This document shows, in pieces, positions 29,085-36,715 of a DNA stretch of 64,000 bases. The translations under genes were made by a program, and so were the position numbers. The stretch is taken from the NCBI RefSeq assembly GCF_013409365.1, contig NZ_JACCBA010000001.1, positions 5,704,001 through 5,768,000 on the forward strand, written 5' to 3'. The DNA is from Actinomadura luteofluorescens (GTDB lineage: Bacteria; Actinomycetota; Actinomycetes; Streptosporangiales; Streptosporangiaceae). The notes beneath the pieces were generated by a model. The model made no database searches. It had not been told where the DNA came from and saw only the letters and a list, made by a program, of their open reading frames with translations. The stretch's first letter is position 1; every line of letters starts with the position of its first letter.

Positions 29085-29810
29085 ATGTCCAACGGAGCGC
29101 GCCACGGCCTCGGCGTGTTGATCGGGCTCGTGGTGACCCCGGTGATCGCGCTGTGCCTGATGTACAGCACGACCAGGTTCACGGAGTACTTCCGGTACTT
29201 CTTCACCCGGGGCGGCGAGGACCGCTGGATCGGCGCCGCGGCGGTCGTGGTGGCGGCGGTGCTGGTGGGCCTGGCCGCCGGGTCGCGCGTCTCGCCGCTC
29301 GGCTCGCTCGTCCCCGGGGCCGTCTACACGGCGATCGGCCTTCTCTGGCTCGCGTCGCCGCGCTTCGCGATCGAGCACTCCGGACGCGATCTGCTGGGCC
29401 ACCGGCTCTACCTCGGCTACACGACGCTCGCCCCCTACGGGGTCTTCCTGCTGCTGGGCGTGGCGCTCCTGGTCGCCTCGCTCGCGCCGTCGCGGTGGAA
29501 GGCCCGGACGGCCCCCGCGCCCCGGTACGGCGGCCCGCCGCCCGCGCCGATGGGCCCGCCGCCCATGCCCGGCCAGGCGCCCATGGGAGCGCCCCAGCCG
29601 CCCCCCGCGCCGGGGCAGAGCCCGTCCTGGCACGGCGCGCCGCAGTACGGGCAGCAGCACGGGCAACAGCCCTCCTCGAACCCGCCTCCGCTGCCGCCGT
29701 CCCGGTCCGCCGACGACGGCCGGCCCGAGCCGCCCGCCAGGGGCCGCCCGGACGACGACGAGCCCCCGGGCGAGTGGACGCAGATGTACGGCGGCAACCG
29801 CCCGGGCTGA
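29085..29810 (+). CDS. Four-segment membrane protein with proline-rich tail
   Basis: 241 residues, not assigned to a characterised family. Four hydrophobic helices lie at about 8-26, 45-62, 70-88 and 108-130, then roughly 100 residues rich in Pro, Gly and Gln (PPPAPMGPPPMPGQAPMG) that end in GEWTQMYGGNRPG. The start follows TTCGGAGGTGGCC. Similar small membrane proteins with disordered tails are frequent in actinomycetes; no function is claimed. Convergent with the GDPD gene. Confidence 0.75.
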   Translation: MSNGARHGLGVLIGLVVTPVIALCLMYSTTRFTEYFRYFFTRGGEDRWIGAAAVVVAAVLVGLAAGSRVSPLGSLVPGAVYTAIGLLWLASPRFAIEHSGRDLLGHRLYLGYTTLAPYGVFLLLGVALLVASLAPSRWKARTAPAPRYGGPPPAPMGPPPMPGQAPMGAPQPPPAPGQSPSWHGAPQYGQQHGQQPSSNPPPLPPSRSADDGRPEPPARGRPDDDEPPGEWTQMYGGNRPG

Positions 29811-29822
29811 CCCCGCCGGCGG

Positions 29823-30572
29823 TCAGACGGCCGCGAGCACGCCGGGGACGTCGTTGACCACCATCGCGTCGAACCCGGCCGCCGCGTAGGTCGGGGCGGC
29901 CTCGGCCGACGGGCACCAGGCGATCGCCTCCAGGCCCGCCTTGTGCGCGATCTCCACGCAGTGCTCCAGCGGCCGCAGCCGCGTGTCGGGGTGCTCGATG
30001 CCGCACGACCCGGTGTGCACCGCGACGACGTCCATGCCGAGGCCCGCCGCGGCCGGGACGGCGTGCCACAGCGGGAACCGCAGCCACGTCAGCAGCCCGA
30101 GCGGGACGCCCGGCGCCTCCTCGCGCAGGAGCATCAGCAGCGACGGGTCGAACGAGGTGACGAGCAGCCGGCGCCGCTCCGCCTCCCGCCTCAGCACCGG
30201 GGCCAGGAGCGCGCCGGTGCGGCGGGACGGCTCGTCCAGCGCGTCCTCCAGCACGGTCTTCACGTCCACGTCCACCGCCACCTCCGGCGGCAGCGCGTCG
30301 AAGATCTCGGTGAGCCGCGGCAGGCCGCTCGCGGTCGCGGGCAGGTCGACCAGGTGGTCGCCGTCCACGGTCGTCGGGTCGTGCCGCAGGACGAGGACGT
30401 CGTCGGCGGTCCGCGTCACGTCGATCTCGATCCAGGACAGGCCCGCCTCCACCGCGGCGAGCATCGAGGGCAGCGTGTTCTCGGCGACGGCCTCCCGCGC
30501 CCCGGGCGGGACGACCTCGCCCGAGCCGAAGCCGCGGTGGCCGATGACGGTGGGGGTGTTCTCGAAGATCAC
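29823..30572 (-). CDS. Glycerophosphodiester phosphodiesterase (GDPD) family
   Basis: 249 residues. The GDPD active site is intact: HRG (12-14), EN (31-32), the metal-binding EID (49-51) and HD (64-65), with VDVDVKT further on. The enzyme hydrolyses glycerophosphodiesters to glycerol phosphate plus an alcohol. No signal peptide is present, so it acts in the cytosol. Its GTG start overlaps the stop of the cytidylyltransferase gene upstream. In this setting it may recycle polyol-phosphate material, an inference from context. Confidence 0.9.
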   Translation of the reverse strand: MIFENTPTVIGHRGFGSGEVVPPGAREAVAENTLPSMLAAVEAGLSWIEIDVTRTADDVLVLRHDPTTVDGDHLVDLPATASGLPRLTEIFDALPPEVAVDVDVKTVLEDALDEPSRRTGALLAPVLRREAERRRLLVTSFDPSLLMLLREEAPGVPLGLLTWLRFPLWHAVPAAAGLGMDVVAVHTGSCGIEHPDTRLRPLEHCVEIAHKAGLEAIAWCPSAEAAPTYAAAGFDAMVVNDVPGVLAAV

Positions 30573-31270
30573 GGTGCTTCCTCGCTGGCGAGATGTTCGG
30601 CGATGACGGCGTCGAGTGGCTGGGTGACCTTGAGGTTGCGCTCGCTGCCCGCCACGACCCGGATCGGGACGTCCGGCAGGTAGCGGTGCACGATCCCGCA
30701 GTCGTCGGTGGCGCGCAGCCCCGGGTCGGCGAGGGCCAGCTCGTAGGCCTTGCGGATCGTGCCGAGGCGGAACCCCTGCGGCGTCTGGAACCGGGTCAGC
30801 GTCTCACGCGGCGGCATCGAGGCGACCGTCCCGTCCTCGACCACCACGATCGTGTCGGCCGACGGCACGCCGACCGCGACGGCCTCGCAGGCGTCCAGGG
30901 CGTCGAGCACGCGGTCGATGACCGGGCGGTCGACGAACGGGCGGGCCGCGTCGTGGAACAGGACGCGGACGTCGTCCGGGCGGTCCTCCAGCAGGCGCAG
31001 GGCCGCCACCGTGGACGCGGTCCGGGTCGCGCCGCCCTCGATCACCGCCGCGGTCTTGCGGAACGGCGCGGCGATCGCCGCCGCCTCGCGCAGATGCCCG
31101 GGCGCCATCACCACCACGACCTCGCCGACGTCCGGATGCGCATCGAACGCGCCGACCGCGTGCGCCAGGATCGGGCGCCCGCCGACCTCCATGAGCTGTT
31201 TGGGGCGCCCGGCGCCCATGCGCTCGCCGACCCCGCCGGCGAGCACCACCGCAACCGTCCGCGTCGCCAT
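30569..31270 (-). CDS. IspD/TarI-family cytidylyltransferase
   Basis: 233 residues. The nucleotide-binding loop VVLAGGVGERMGAGRPKQLMEVGG, the FHDAARPFVD segment and TDDCGIVHRY match the IspD superfamily, which couples CTP to methylerythritol phosphate (IspD) or to ribitol/polyol phosphate (TarI). No ispF is adjacent, and neighbours are GDPD and CDP-polyol genes, so a wall-polyol role is as plausible as isoprenoid synthesis. GGGAAGAG lies directly before the ATG. It is divergent from the operon at 31355. Confidence 0.8.
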   Translation of the reverse strand: MATRTVAVVLAGGVGERMGAGRPKQLMEVGGRPILAHAVGAFDAHPDVGEVVVVMAPGHLREAAAIAAPFRKTAAVIEGGATRTASTVAALRLLEDRPDDVRVLFHDAARPFVDRPVIDRVLDALDACEAVAVGVPSADTIVVVEDGTVASMPPRETLTRFQTPQGFRLGTIRKAYELALADPGLRATDDCGIVHRYLPDVPIRVVAGSERNLKVTQPLDAVIAEHLASEEAP

Positions 31271-31354
31271 CTCTTCCCGGTTTCCATGACTCTGCGTATT
31301 CGAGCCACTACGCTTTGCACTGCTCTGCTTCTGCGACCGGCCCCGGAGGCGCCG

Positions 31355-32116
31355 ATGGATCAGGCGCCCGCGCGTGAGCGGCCGGTCACGCTCAACGTAC
31401 CGGACCACCCCGCGATCACCCGCCCGGATCGAGAGGCCGCCGATGCCGTGGACACCGTGGATGTGGAGGGCGCACGCCCGCGTCGCCGGACCGGCCCCGG
31501 CGACGGCCTCGTCGGCTCGTACCTGACCGGGCCCTGCGCCGCGGCCGTCGCCCGGTGGGCCGGCGTGCGCGGGATCACCGCCCGTGCCGTGTCGGCGTCC
31601 TCGCTCGCGCTCGCGGGCCTGGCGGCGGTGTGGTTCTCCGCCGGCGTGCGCGGCGGCCTCGTCGCCGGAGCCCTGCTGCTGGCCGCCTCGCTCGTCCTCG
31701 GGCAGGCGGGCGCGGGCCTGCGCCGCCGGGCGAGCCCGTCCGCCGCCCGGCCGGACACCGTCATCGACCGCGCCGGAGAGCTCGCCGTCTACGCGGGCCT
31801 GGCGGCCGGGGCCGCGGGCTCCGGCGCGTGGTGGCCGGCGGTAGGCGCGGCGGCGCTGCTGTCCGTCCGCGACACGGTCTCGGCCGCGTACGCGGCGGGC
31901 CGGCACGCGCGCCGCCCGCGCCCGTCCCGCCGGGGCGGGCTCGCGCGGCGGGCCGCCGAGAGCCTGCGGCTGCCGGTCGGCGAGCGGTTCGCGCTGATCG
32001 CGCTCACCGCCGCCCTCGCCGACGCCCGGCCGGTGTTCACCGCCCTGCTCGCGTGGGGCTCGGCCGCCGCCGCGCTGACCCTGGGCGGGCGGGTGGCGAG
32101 GTCGCTGTCGCCATGA
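31355..32116 (+). CDS. Degenerate CDP-alcohol phosphatidyltransferase-like membrane protein
   Basis: 253 residues with five or six hydrophobic helices. The layout follows the CDP-alcohol phosphatidyltransferase fold, but where the active motif should start D-x2-DG-x2-AR this protein reads GQAGAGLRR; only the third aspartate (VIDRAGE) is retained. It is therefore probably not a catalyst and may be a structural partner. GGAGG lies 5 nt before the ATG. A TACGCT -10 candidate is at about 31309. It opens a six-gene operon; its stop overlaps the next start (ATGA). Confidence 0.65.
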   Translation: MDQAPARERPVTLNVPDHPAITRPDREAADAVDTVDVEGARPRRRTGPGDGLVGSYLTGPCAAAVARWAGVRGITARAVSASSLALAGLAAVWFSAGVRGGLVAGALLLAASLVLGQAGAGLRRRASPSAARPDTVIDRAGELAVYAGLAAGAAGSGAWWPAVGAAALLSVRDTVSAAYAAGRHARRPRPSRRGGLARRAAESLRLPVGERFALIALTAALADARPVFTALLAWGSAAAALTLGGRVARSLSP

Positions 32117-32766
32117 CGACCGTGCGGACGTACCGCGACGACGGCCCGCTGTCACTCGCCCTCGGCCACGCGGCGGGCGGACGGCTCCCGCCGCTGCCCG
32201 TCGCCGTCCTCGCGGCGGCCGCCGCGGGCGTCCTGCTCGCGGCGGGGCCGCAGCCCGGAACGCGGCTCGGGCCCGAACCGGCGGTGTTCGCGCCGCTCAT
32301 CGTGCTGCTCCTGGCCGGGCCCGCGTCGCGCAGCCCGCACGCCGGGCGGCTGGACTGGCTGGTTCCGCCCATTCTGCGCGGGATCGAGTATGGTTACCTC
32401 GCCGTGTTGGGGGATGCGCGGGCAGTCCCGGCGCCGCTCGTCTACGTGCTGCTCACGGTTCTCGCGCTCCACCACTACGACGCCGCCTACCGCACCCGCC
32501 AGGGGCGCTGGCCGCCGCGGTGGGCCCGCCTCGCCGGGCTCGGCTGGGAGGGCCGGATGCTGTTCACGGCCTTCGCCGGGGTGTTCGCGCCGCTTCCGTT
32601 CGCGTATGCGGCGCTGGCCGCCTACCTTGGCGTGTTGTCCGGCGGTGAGAGCGCCGCCACGCGGGCGCGGCACGGTCGCGCCGGCGGAGTGACGATCGAC
32701 CTGACGAAGAAGTTGTCCGGGGGAGTGGGGGACGGTCCCCACGGCGAGAGGGAGAAGAAAGCATGA
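32113..32766 (+). CDS. Membrane protein, possibly DUF5941
   Basis: 217 residues. Hydrophobic segments lie at about 26-44, 55-70, 90-120 and 145-170, with an LHHYDAAYRTRQG motif between the last two. It resembles the C-terminal domain that, as I recall, is fused to CDP-alcohol phosphatidyltransferase-like sequences in some streptomycetes (DUF5941); that assignment is from memory. Overlaps on both sides (ATGA) tie it to the operon, and it probably works with the preceding degenerate transferase. No catalytic motif recognised. Confidence 0.6.
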   Translation: MTTVRTYRDDGPLSLALGHAAGGRLPPLPVAVLAAAAAGVLLAAGPQPGTRLGPEPAVFAPLIVLLLAGPASRSPHAGRLDWLVPPILRGIEYGYLAVLGDARAVPAPLVYVLLTVLALHHYDAAYRTRQGRWPPRWARLAGLGWEGRMLFTAFAGVFAPLPFAYAALAAYLGVLSGGESAATRARHGRAGGVTIDLTKKLSGGVGDGPHGEREKKA

Positions 32767-33494
32767 TCGGCATGGTGCTGGCGGCGGGCGCGGGCCGGAG
32801 GCTGCGGCCGTACACCGACACCCTCCCCAAGGCCCTGGTCCCCGTGAACGGCGAGACCACCATCCTCGACATCGCCCTCGGCAACCTCGCCGAGGTCGGG
32901 CTGACCGACGTCGTGATCGTCGTCGGCTACCGCGCGGACGCGGTGCACGAGCGCAGGGCGGCCCTTGAGGAGCGGTACGGCGTGTCGCTGACGCTCGTCC
33001 ACAACGACAAGGCCGAGGAGTGGAACAACGCCTACTCCATGTGGCTCGCTCGGGAGCACTTCTCCAAGGGCGTCCTGATGGTCAACGGCGACACGGTCCA
33101 TCCGGTGAGCGTCGAGAAGACACTATTGGCGAACCGCGGACCGGACATCCTCCTGGCGGTGGACGACGTGAAAACTCTCGCCGACGAGGAGATGAAGGTG
33201 ATCCTCGACGGCGAGGGCCACCTGAAGACGATCACCAAGCTCATGGACCCCGCCACCGCGAACGGCGAGTACATCGGCGCCACCCTGATCGAGCCCGCCG
33301 CCGCCGGCCCGCTGGCCGACGCGCTCAAGGCCACCTGGGAGGGCGACCCCGACCTCTACTACGAGGACGGCTACCAGGAGCTCGTGAACCGCGGCGGCCG
33401 CATCGGCGTCGCGCCGATCGGCGAGGTCGACTGGGTCGAGGTCGACAACCACGACGACCTGGAGAAGGCCCGCCGGATCGCCAAGGGCTACTGA
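32763..33494 (+). CDS. LicC/IPCT-like polyol-phosphate cytidylyltransferase
   Basis: 243 residues of the sugar-nucleotidyltransferase fold: MVLAAGAGRRLRPYTDTLPKALVPV for nucleotide binding, EEWNNAYSMWLAREHF (the NN-YS motif seen in LicC phosphocholine and inositol-phosphate cytidylyltransferases), VNGDTVHP with the metal-binding aspartate, and the closing WVEVDNHDDLEKARRIA. It probably joins CTP to a phosphorylated alcohol. The G1P dehydrogenase and CDP-alcohol phosphatidyltransferase downstream suggest that alcohol may be sn-glycerol-1-phosphate or inositol phosphate. Confidence 0.85.
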   Translation: MIGMVLAAGAGRRLRPYTDTLPKALVPVNGETTILDIALGNLAEVGLTDVVIVVGYRADAVHERRAALEERYGVSLTLVHNDKAEEWNNAYSMWLAREHFSKGVLMVNGDTVHPVSVEKTLLANRGPDILLAVDDVKTLADEEMKVILDGEGHLKTITKLMDPATANGEYIGATLIEPAAAGPLADALKATWEGDPDLYYEDGYQELVNRGGRIGVAPIGEVDWVEVDNHDDLEKARRIAKGY

Positions 33495-33533
33495 CCGCAC
33501 GCACGGCACGAACCGACCGCACGCACGGCACGA
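33493..33533 (+). repeat. Short tandem duplication between operon genes
   Basis: GACCGCACGCACGGCACGA occurs at 33493 and again at 33515, a 22-bp offset, within the 47-bp gap before the G1P dehydrogenase gene. The second copy runs into the GGAGG ribosome site. Confidence 0.7.
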
Positions 33534-33541
33534 GGAGGCCC

Positions 33542-34615
33542 ATGCCCCTGCTGACGCGGATGTTGAACGCGCCGCTCTCCATCGACGTGCGGCGGGGAGC
33601 CGTGGCGACCCTCGGCGAGCTGCTCGCCGACAGGCGGATCGCCACCGAGGGGCGCGTCGCGATCGCGGTCGGCCCCGGCCAGGGCGACCAGATCGCCGAG
33701 CACGTCCGGCCGTCCCTGGCGGCCTGCGAGGTGTTCCACGTCGAGGGCGGCACCGTGGAGGCGGCGGTCAGCCTCGGGTCCCGGCTGCGCGCCGGGTCCT
33801 ACGAGGCGGTCGTCGGCATCGGCGGCGGCCGCACGATCGACGCCACCAAGTACGCGGCCACGCTGTCGGGCATCCCGATGGTGTCGGTCGCCACGAACCT
33901 GTCGCACGACGGGATCTGCTCGCCGGTCGCCTCCCTCGTCCACGACAAGGGCAAGGGCTCGTTCGGCGTCGTGATGCCGCTGGCGATGATCGTCGACCTC
34001 GACTACGTGCGCGCCGCGCCCGACCGGCTCGTCCGCGCCGGGATCGGCGACGTGGTGAGCAACTTCTCCGCCGTGGAGGACTGGCTCCTCGCGGCCGACG
34101 AGTGCGGCGAGCGGGTCGACCGGATGGCGCTCACCGTGGCGCGCACCGCCGCCGAGGCCCTGCTGCACCAGCCCGGCTCGATCGACTCGGACCGGTTCCT
34201 GACCGTCCTCGCCGAGGGGCTCGTGCTGTCGGGGATGGCGATGGCGTTCGCCGGGGACTCCCGCCCGGCGTCCGGCGGCGACCACGAGATCCTGCACGCG
34301 ATCGACCATCTCTTCCCCGACACCGCCAACCACGGCGAGCTCGCCGGGATCGGCGCCGCGTTCTGCTTCCACCTGCGCGCCACCCGGCTCGGCACGGGGC
34401 ACGAGCGGCTCGAGGAGATCCTCACCTGCCTCGGACGGCACGGGCTGCCGCGGTTCCCGGCCGACGTCGGGCTGTCCCCCGAGCAGTTCGCGGAGGCCGT
34501 GCGGTACGCCCCGCAGACCCGCCCCGGCCGCTATACGATCTTGGAACACCTCAGCCTCGACGAGGACGAGACGCGCAAGGCGGTGCACGAGTATGTCCAG
34601 GCCCATGGAGGCTGA
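33542..34615 (+). CDS. sn-Glycerol-1-phosphate dehydrogenase (AraM/EgsA-like)
   Basis: 357 residues. The NAD(P) site is VGIGGGRTIDATKYAA and the substrate/metal region has SVATNLSHDGICSPVAS, RAGIGDVVSNFSAVEDW, and the hallmark SRPASGGDHEILHAIDH followed by HGE, giving the Asp-His-His metal set. Such enzymes reduce dihydroxyacetone phosphate to sn-glycerol-1-phosphate, the archaeal stereoisomer, known in bacteria from AraM. GAGGAGG sits before the ATG. It is the fourth gene of the operon. Confidence 0.88.
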   Translation: MPLLTRMLNAPLSIDVRRGAVATLGELLADRRIATEGRVAIAVGPGQGDQIAEHVRPSLAACEVFHVEGGTVEAAVSLGSRLRAGSYEAVVGIGGGRTIDATKYAATLSGIPMVSVATNLSHDGICSPVASLVHDKGKGSFGVVMPLAMIVDLDYVRAAPDRLVRAGIGDVVSNFSAVEDWLLAADECGERVDRMALTVARTAAEALLHQPGSIDSDRFLTVLAEGLVLSGMAMAFAGDSRPASGGDHEILHAIDHLFPDTANHGELAGIGAAFCFHLRATRLGTGHERLEEILTCLGRHGLPRFPADVGLSPEQFAEAVRYAPQTRPGRYTILEHLSLDEDETRKAVHEYVQAHGG

Positions 34616-35495
34616 GCTGTCCGGGCAGAACCCATCCCCGCAGCCCCCCGGCTCCCCCGAGCCGCCCGGCGCCGCGGAGCCCCCCGGCGACGATCACCGG
34701 CCGCACCGCAAGGGCGCGAGGATCGCCGACATCCGCCGGTACGGCCAGCCGCCCGGCCTGAAGGACCGGCGCAACGAGGAGCACTGGGCCGGCCGCCTCT
34801 ACATGCGCGACCTGTCCCCGTTCTTCGCGTGGATCGCGCTGCGGCTCGGGTTCAGCCCCAACCAGCTGACCTACCTGATGATGCTCAGCGGCGTCCTCGC
34901 GGGCGTCGCGGTGTCGCTGCCCGTCGACCCGCTGTGGACGGCGCTCGCCGGCGCGTTCCTCATCCAGGTCTACCTGCTGCTCGACTGCGTCGACGGCGAG
35001 GTCGCCCGCTACCTGCGGCAGACGTCGGTCGCCGGGGTGTTCCTGGACCGCATCGGCCACTACCTGTCTGAGGTGTCGCTGCTCGCCGGGCTCGGCTTCA
35101 TGGCGCAGGGCGGCTGGGAGAACGGCGGCTGGGTCGAGCTCGGCCTGCTCGCCGCCCTCGGCGCCGCGCTGATCAAGGCGGAGACCGACAACGTCGTCGT
35201 CGCCCGCGCCAAGTCCGGCCTCGCCGCCGACCCGACCGGCGGCGACCGCGCGCTGCGGCCCCGCTCCACCGGCATCGCGCTGGCCCGGCAGGCGGCGTCC
35301 ATGGTGCGCTTCCACCGCATCATCGGCGCGGTCGAGCTGTCGCTGCTGATCCTCGCCGCCGCCGTGATCGACACGCTCACCGGCGCGGACGACCCCGTCG
35401 CGGTCCGCGTCCTGACGGTCGCGGTCGCCGCCGTCGCCGTCCTCCAGACCCTGCTGCACCTGGTCAGCATCCTGGCCTCCCGGAGGCTGAAGTGA
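34593..35495 (+). CDS. CDP-alcohol phosphatidyltransferase with a D-to-H motif change
   Basis: 300 residues. A disordered Pro-rich N-terminus (about 1-45) and an amphipathic segment precede six membrane helices. The motif reads DCVDGEVAR, eight residues, G, three residues, D, then RIGH: the last aspartate of the canonical D-x3-D is histidine. The first three aspartates, which bind metal and CDP, remain. It should transfer a phospho-alcohol from a CDP-linked donor to a lipid or polyol acceptor. The start lies 23 bp inside the preceding gene. Confidence 0.85.
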   Translation: MSRPMEAELSGQNPSPQPPGSPEPPGAAEPPGDDHRPHRKGARIADIRRYGQPPGLKDRRNEEHWAGRLYMRDLSPFFAWIALRLGFSPNQLTYLMMLSGVLAGVAVSLPVDPLWTALAGAFLIQVYLLLDCVDGEVARYLRQTSVAGVFLDRIGHYLSEVSLLAGLGFMAQGGWENGGWVELGLLAALGAALIKAETDNVVVARAKSGLAADPTGGDRALRPRSTGIALARQAASMVRFHRIIGAVELSLLILAAAVIDTLTGADDPVAVRVLTVAVAAVAVLQTLLHLVSILASRRLK

Positions 35496-36373
35496 AACTC
35501 TCCGTCGTCGTCCTCACCATGGGCAACCGGCCGGAGGAGCTCGCCCGCGCCGTCCGCAGCGCCCTGGAGCAGGAGCACGTGGACGTCGAGGTCGTCCTCG
35601 TCGGCAACGGCGCCGACCCCGTCGGCGAGGCGGCGGGCACGCCGCCGTTCGACGACGAGCGCGTCAAGACCCTCAGCCTCCCGAAGAACCTCGGCATCCC
35701 GGGCGGCCGCAACCGCGGCGTGGAGGCGTCCTGCGGCGACGTCATCCTGTTCCTGGACGACGACGGCTGGTACCGCTCGCCCCGCCTCGGCGCCCACCTG
35801 CGCGACCGGTTCTCCGCCGAACCCGACCTCGGCGTCGTCTCGTTCCGCGTCCGCGACCCCGAGGGCGGGCGCGGCGAGCGCCGCCACGTCCCCCGGCTGC
35901 GCGCGGGAGACCCGGAGCGCTCGTCCGCCGCCACCACGTTCCTCGGCGGCGCCTGCGCGATGCGCCGCGCCGCGTTCGACGCCGGCGGCGGCCTCCCGGA
36001 GGACTTCTTCTACGCCCACGAGGAGACCGACCTCGCCTGGCAGATCCTCAACGCCGGGTACCGCATCGTCTACGACGCCTCGGCGGTGATGTTCCACCCC
36101 GCCGTCCTGCCCACGCGGCACGCCATGTTCTACCGCTACAACGCCCGCAACCGCGTGTGGCTGGCCCGCCGCAACCTGCCGTGGCCGCTGGCGCTCACCT
36201 ACCTCGCGGTGTGGGTCGGCATGACCGTCCTGCGCGAGCGCAAGCCGAGCGCCCTCAAACCCTGGTTCAAGGGCTTCCTGGAGGGCTGGCGCAAGCCCGC
36301 CGGCCCCCGCCGCCCCATCTCCTACCGCACCGCCTGGCGCATGACCCGCACCGGCCGCCCCCCGATCATCTAG
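35492..36373 (+). CDS. Glycosyltransferase family 2
   Basis: 293 residues. The GT2 domain contains SVVVLTMGNRPEELARAVRSALEQ, KNLGIPGGRNRG, the DxD site VILFLDDDGWY, FLGGACAMRR and the catalytic-base region EDFFYAHEETDLAWQILNAGY. No transmembrane helix of convincing length is present, so it acts at the cytosolic face. The GTG start overlaps the phosphatidyltransferase stop (GTGA), so a sugar is probably added to that enzyme's product. It ends the operon and is followed by repeat copy B. Confidence 0.9.
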   Translation: MKLSVVVLTMGNRPEELARAVRSALEQEHVDVEVVLVGNGADPVGEAAGTPPFDDERVKTLSLPKNLGIPGGRNRGVEASCGDVILFLDDDGWYRSPRLGAHLRDRFSAEPDLGVVSFRVRDPEGGRGERRHVPRLRAGDPERSSAATTFLGGACAMRRAAFDAGGGLPEDFFYAHEETDLAWQILNAGYRIVYDASAVMFHPAVLPTRHAMFYRYNARNRVWLARRNLPWPLALTYLAVWVGMTVLRERKPSALKPWFKGFLEGWRKPAGPRRPISYRTAWRMTRTGRPPII

Positions 36374-36380
36374 GTGTGTC

Positions 36381-36675
36381 AGCCCAGGGGGGCGACCCCC
36401 TGGAACCCCCGTTGCGACGCAGGCGATCCTCACGCCGCCGTTGCGGTCGGTTGTGCCTGTTGCGGCTTGTGTGGCGTCGCTGCGGTCGCTGTGTTTCCCT
36501 GGGGGGCGACCCCCTGGAACCCCCGTTGCGACGCAGGCGATCCTCACGCCGCTGTTGCGGTTCGTTGTGCCTGTGACGGTGGTTGTGGCGTCGCTGCGGT
36601 CGCCTGCGTCGGCGGGCATGCGCGTTGCGCTCGCTGCGCTCGCTCCACGCGCCTGCCCGCACCCCGGCTGAGCTC
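36381..36675 (-). repeat. Dispersed intergenic repeat, copy B, with an internal 114-bp tandem duplication
   Basis: On the minus strand this matches copy A (5906-6090) nearly base for base, but the segment from the hairpin (CCAGGGGG...CCCCCTGG) through GGTCG is present twice, offset by exactly 114 bp (GGCGAC begins at 36391 and 36505). It fills most of the 342-bp gap between the convergent glycosyltransferase and TetR genes. No gene or transposase lies in it. Each hairpin could end transcription. Confidence 0.85.
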
Positions 36676-36715
36676 TTGATCCAAGAGGGCGCGAATCTGT
36701 CTGGATGTGCCTCAC

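Noticed and set aside
36374..36715. Small open frames inside repeat copy B
   Set aside because: The frames share peptide strings with frames in copy A only because the DNA is repeated; no start signal, codon bias or homology is convincing.
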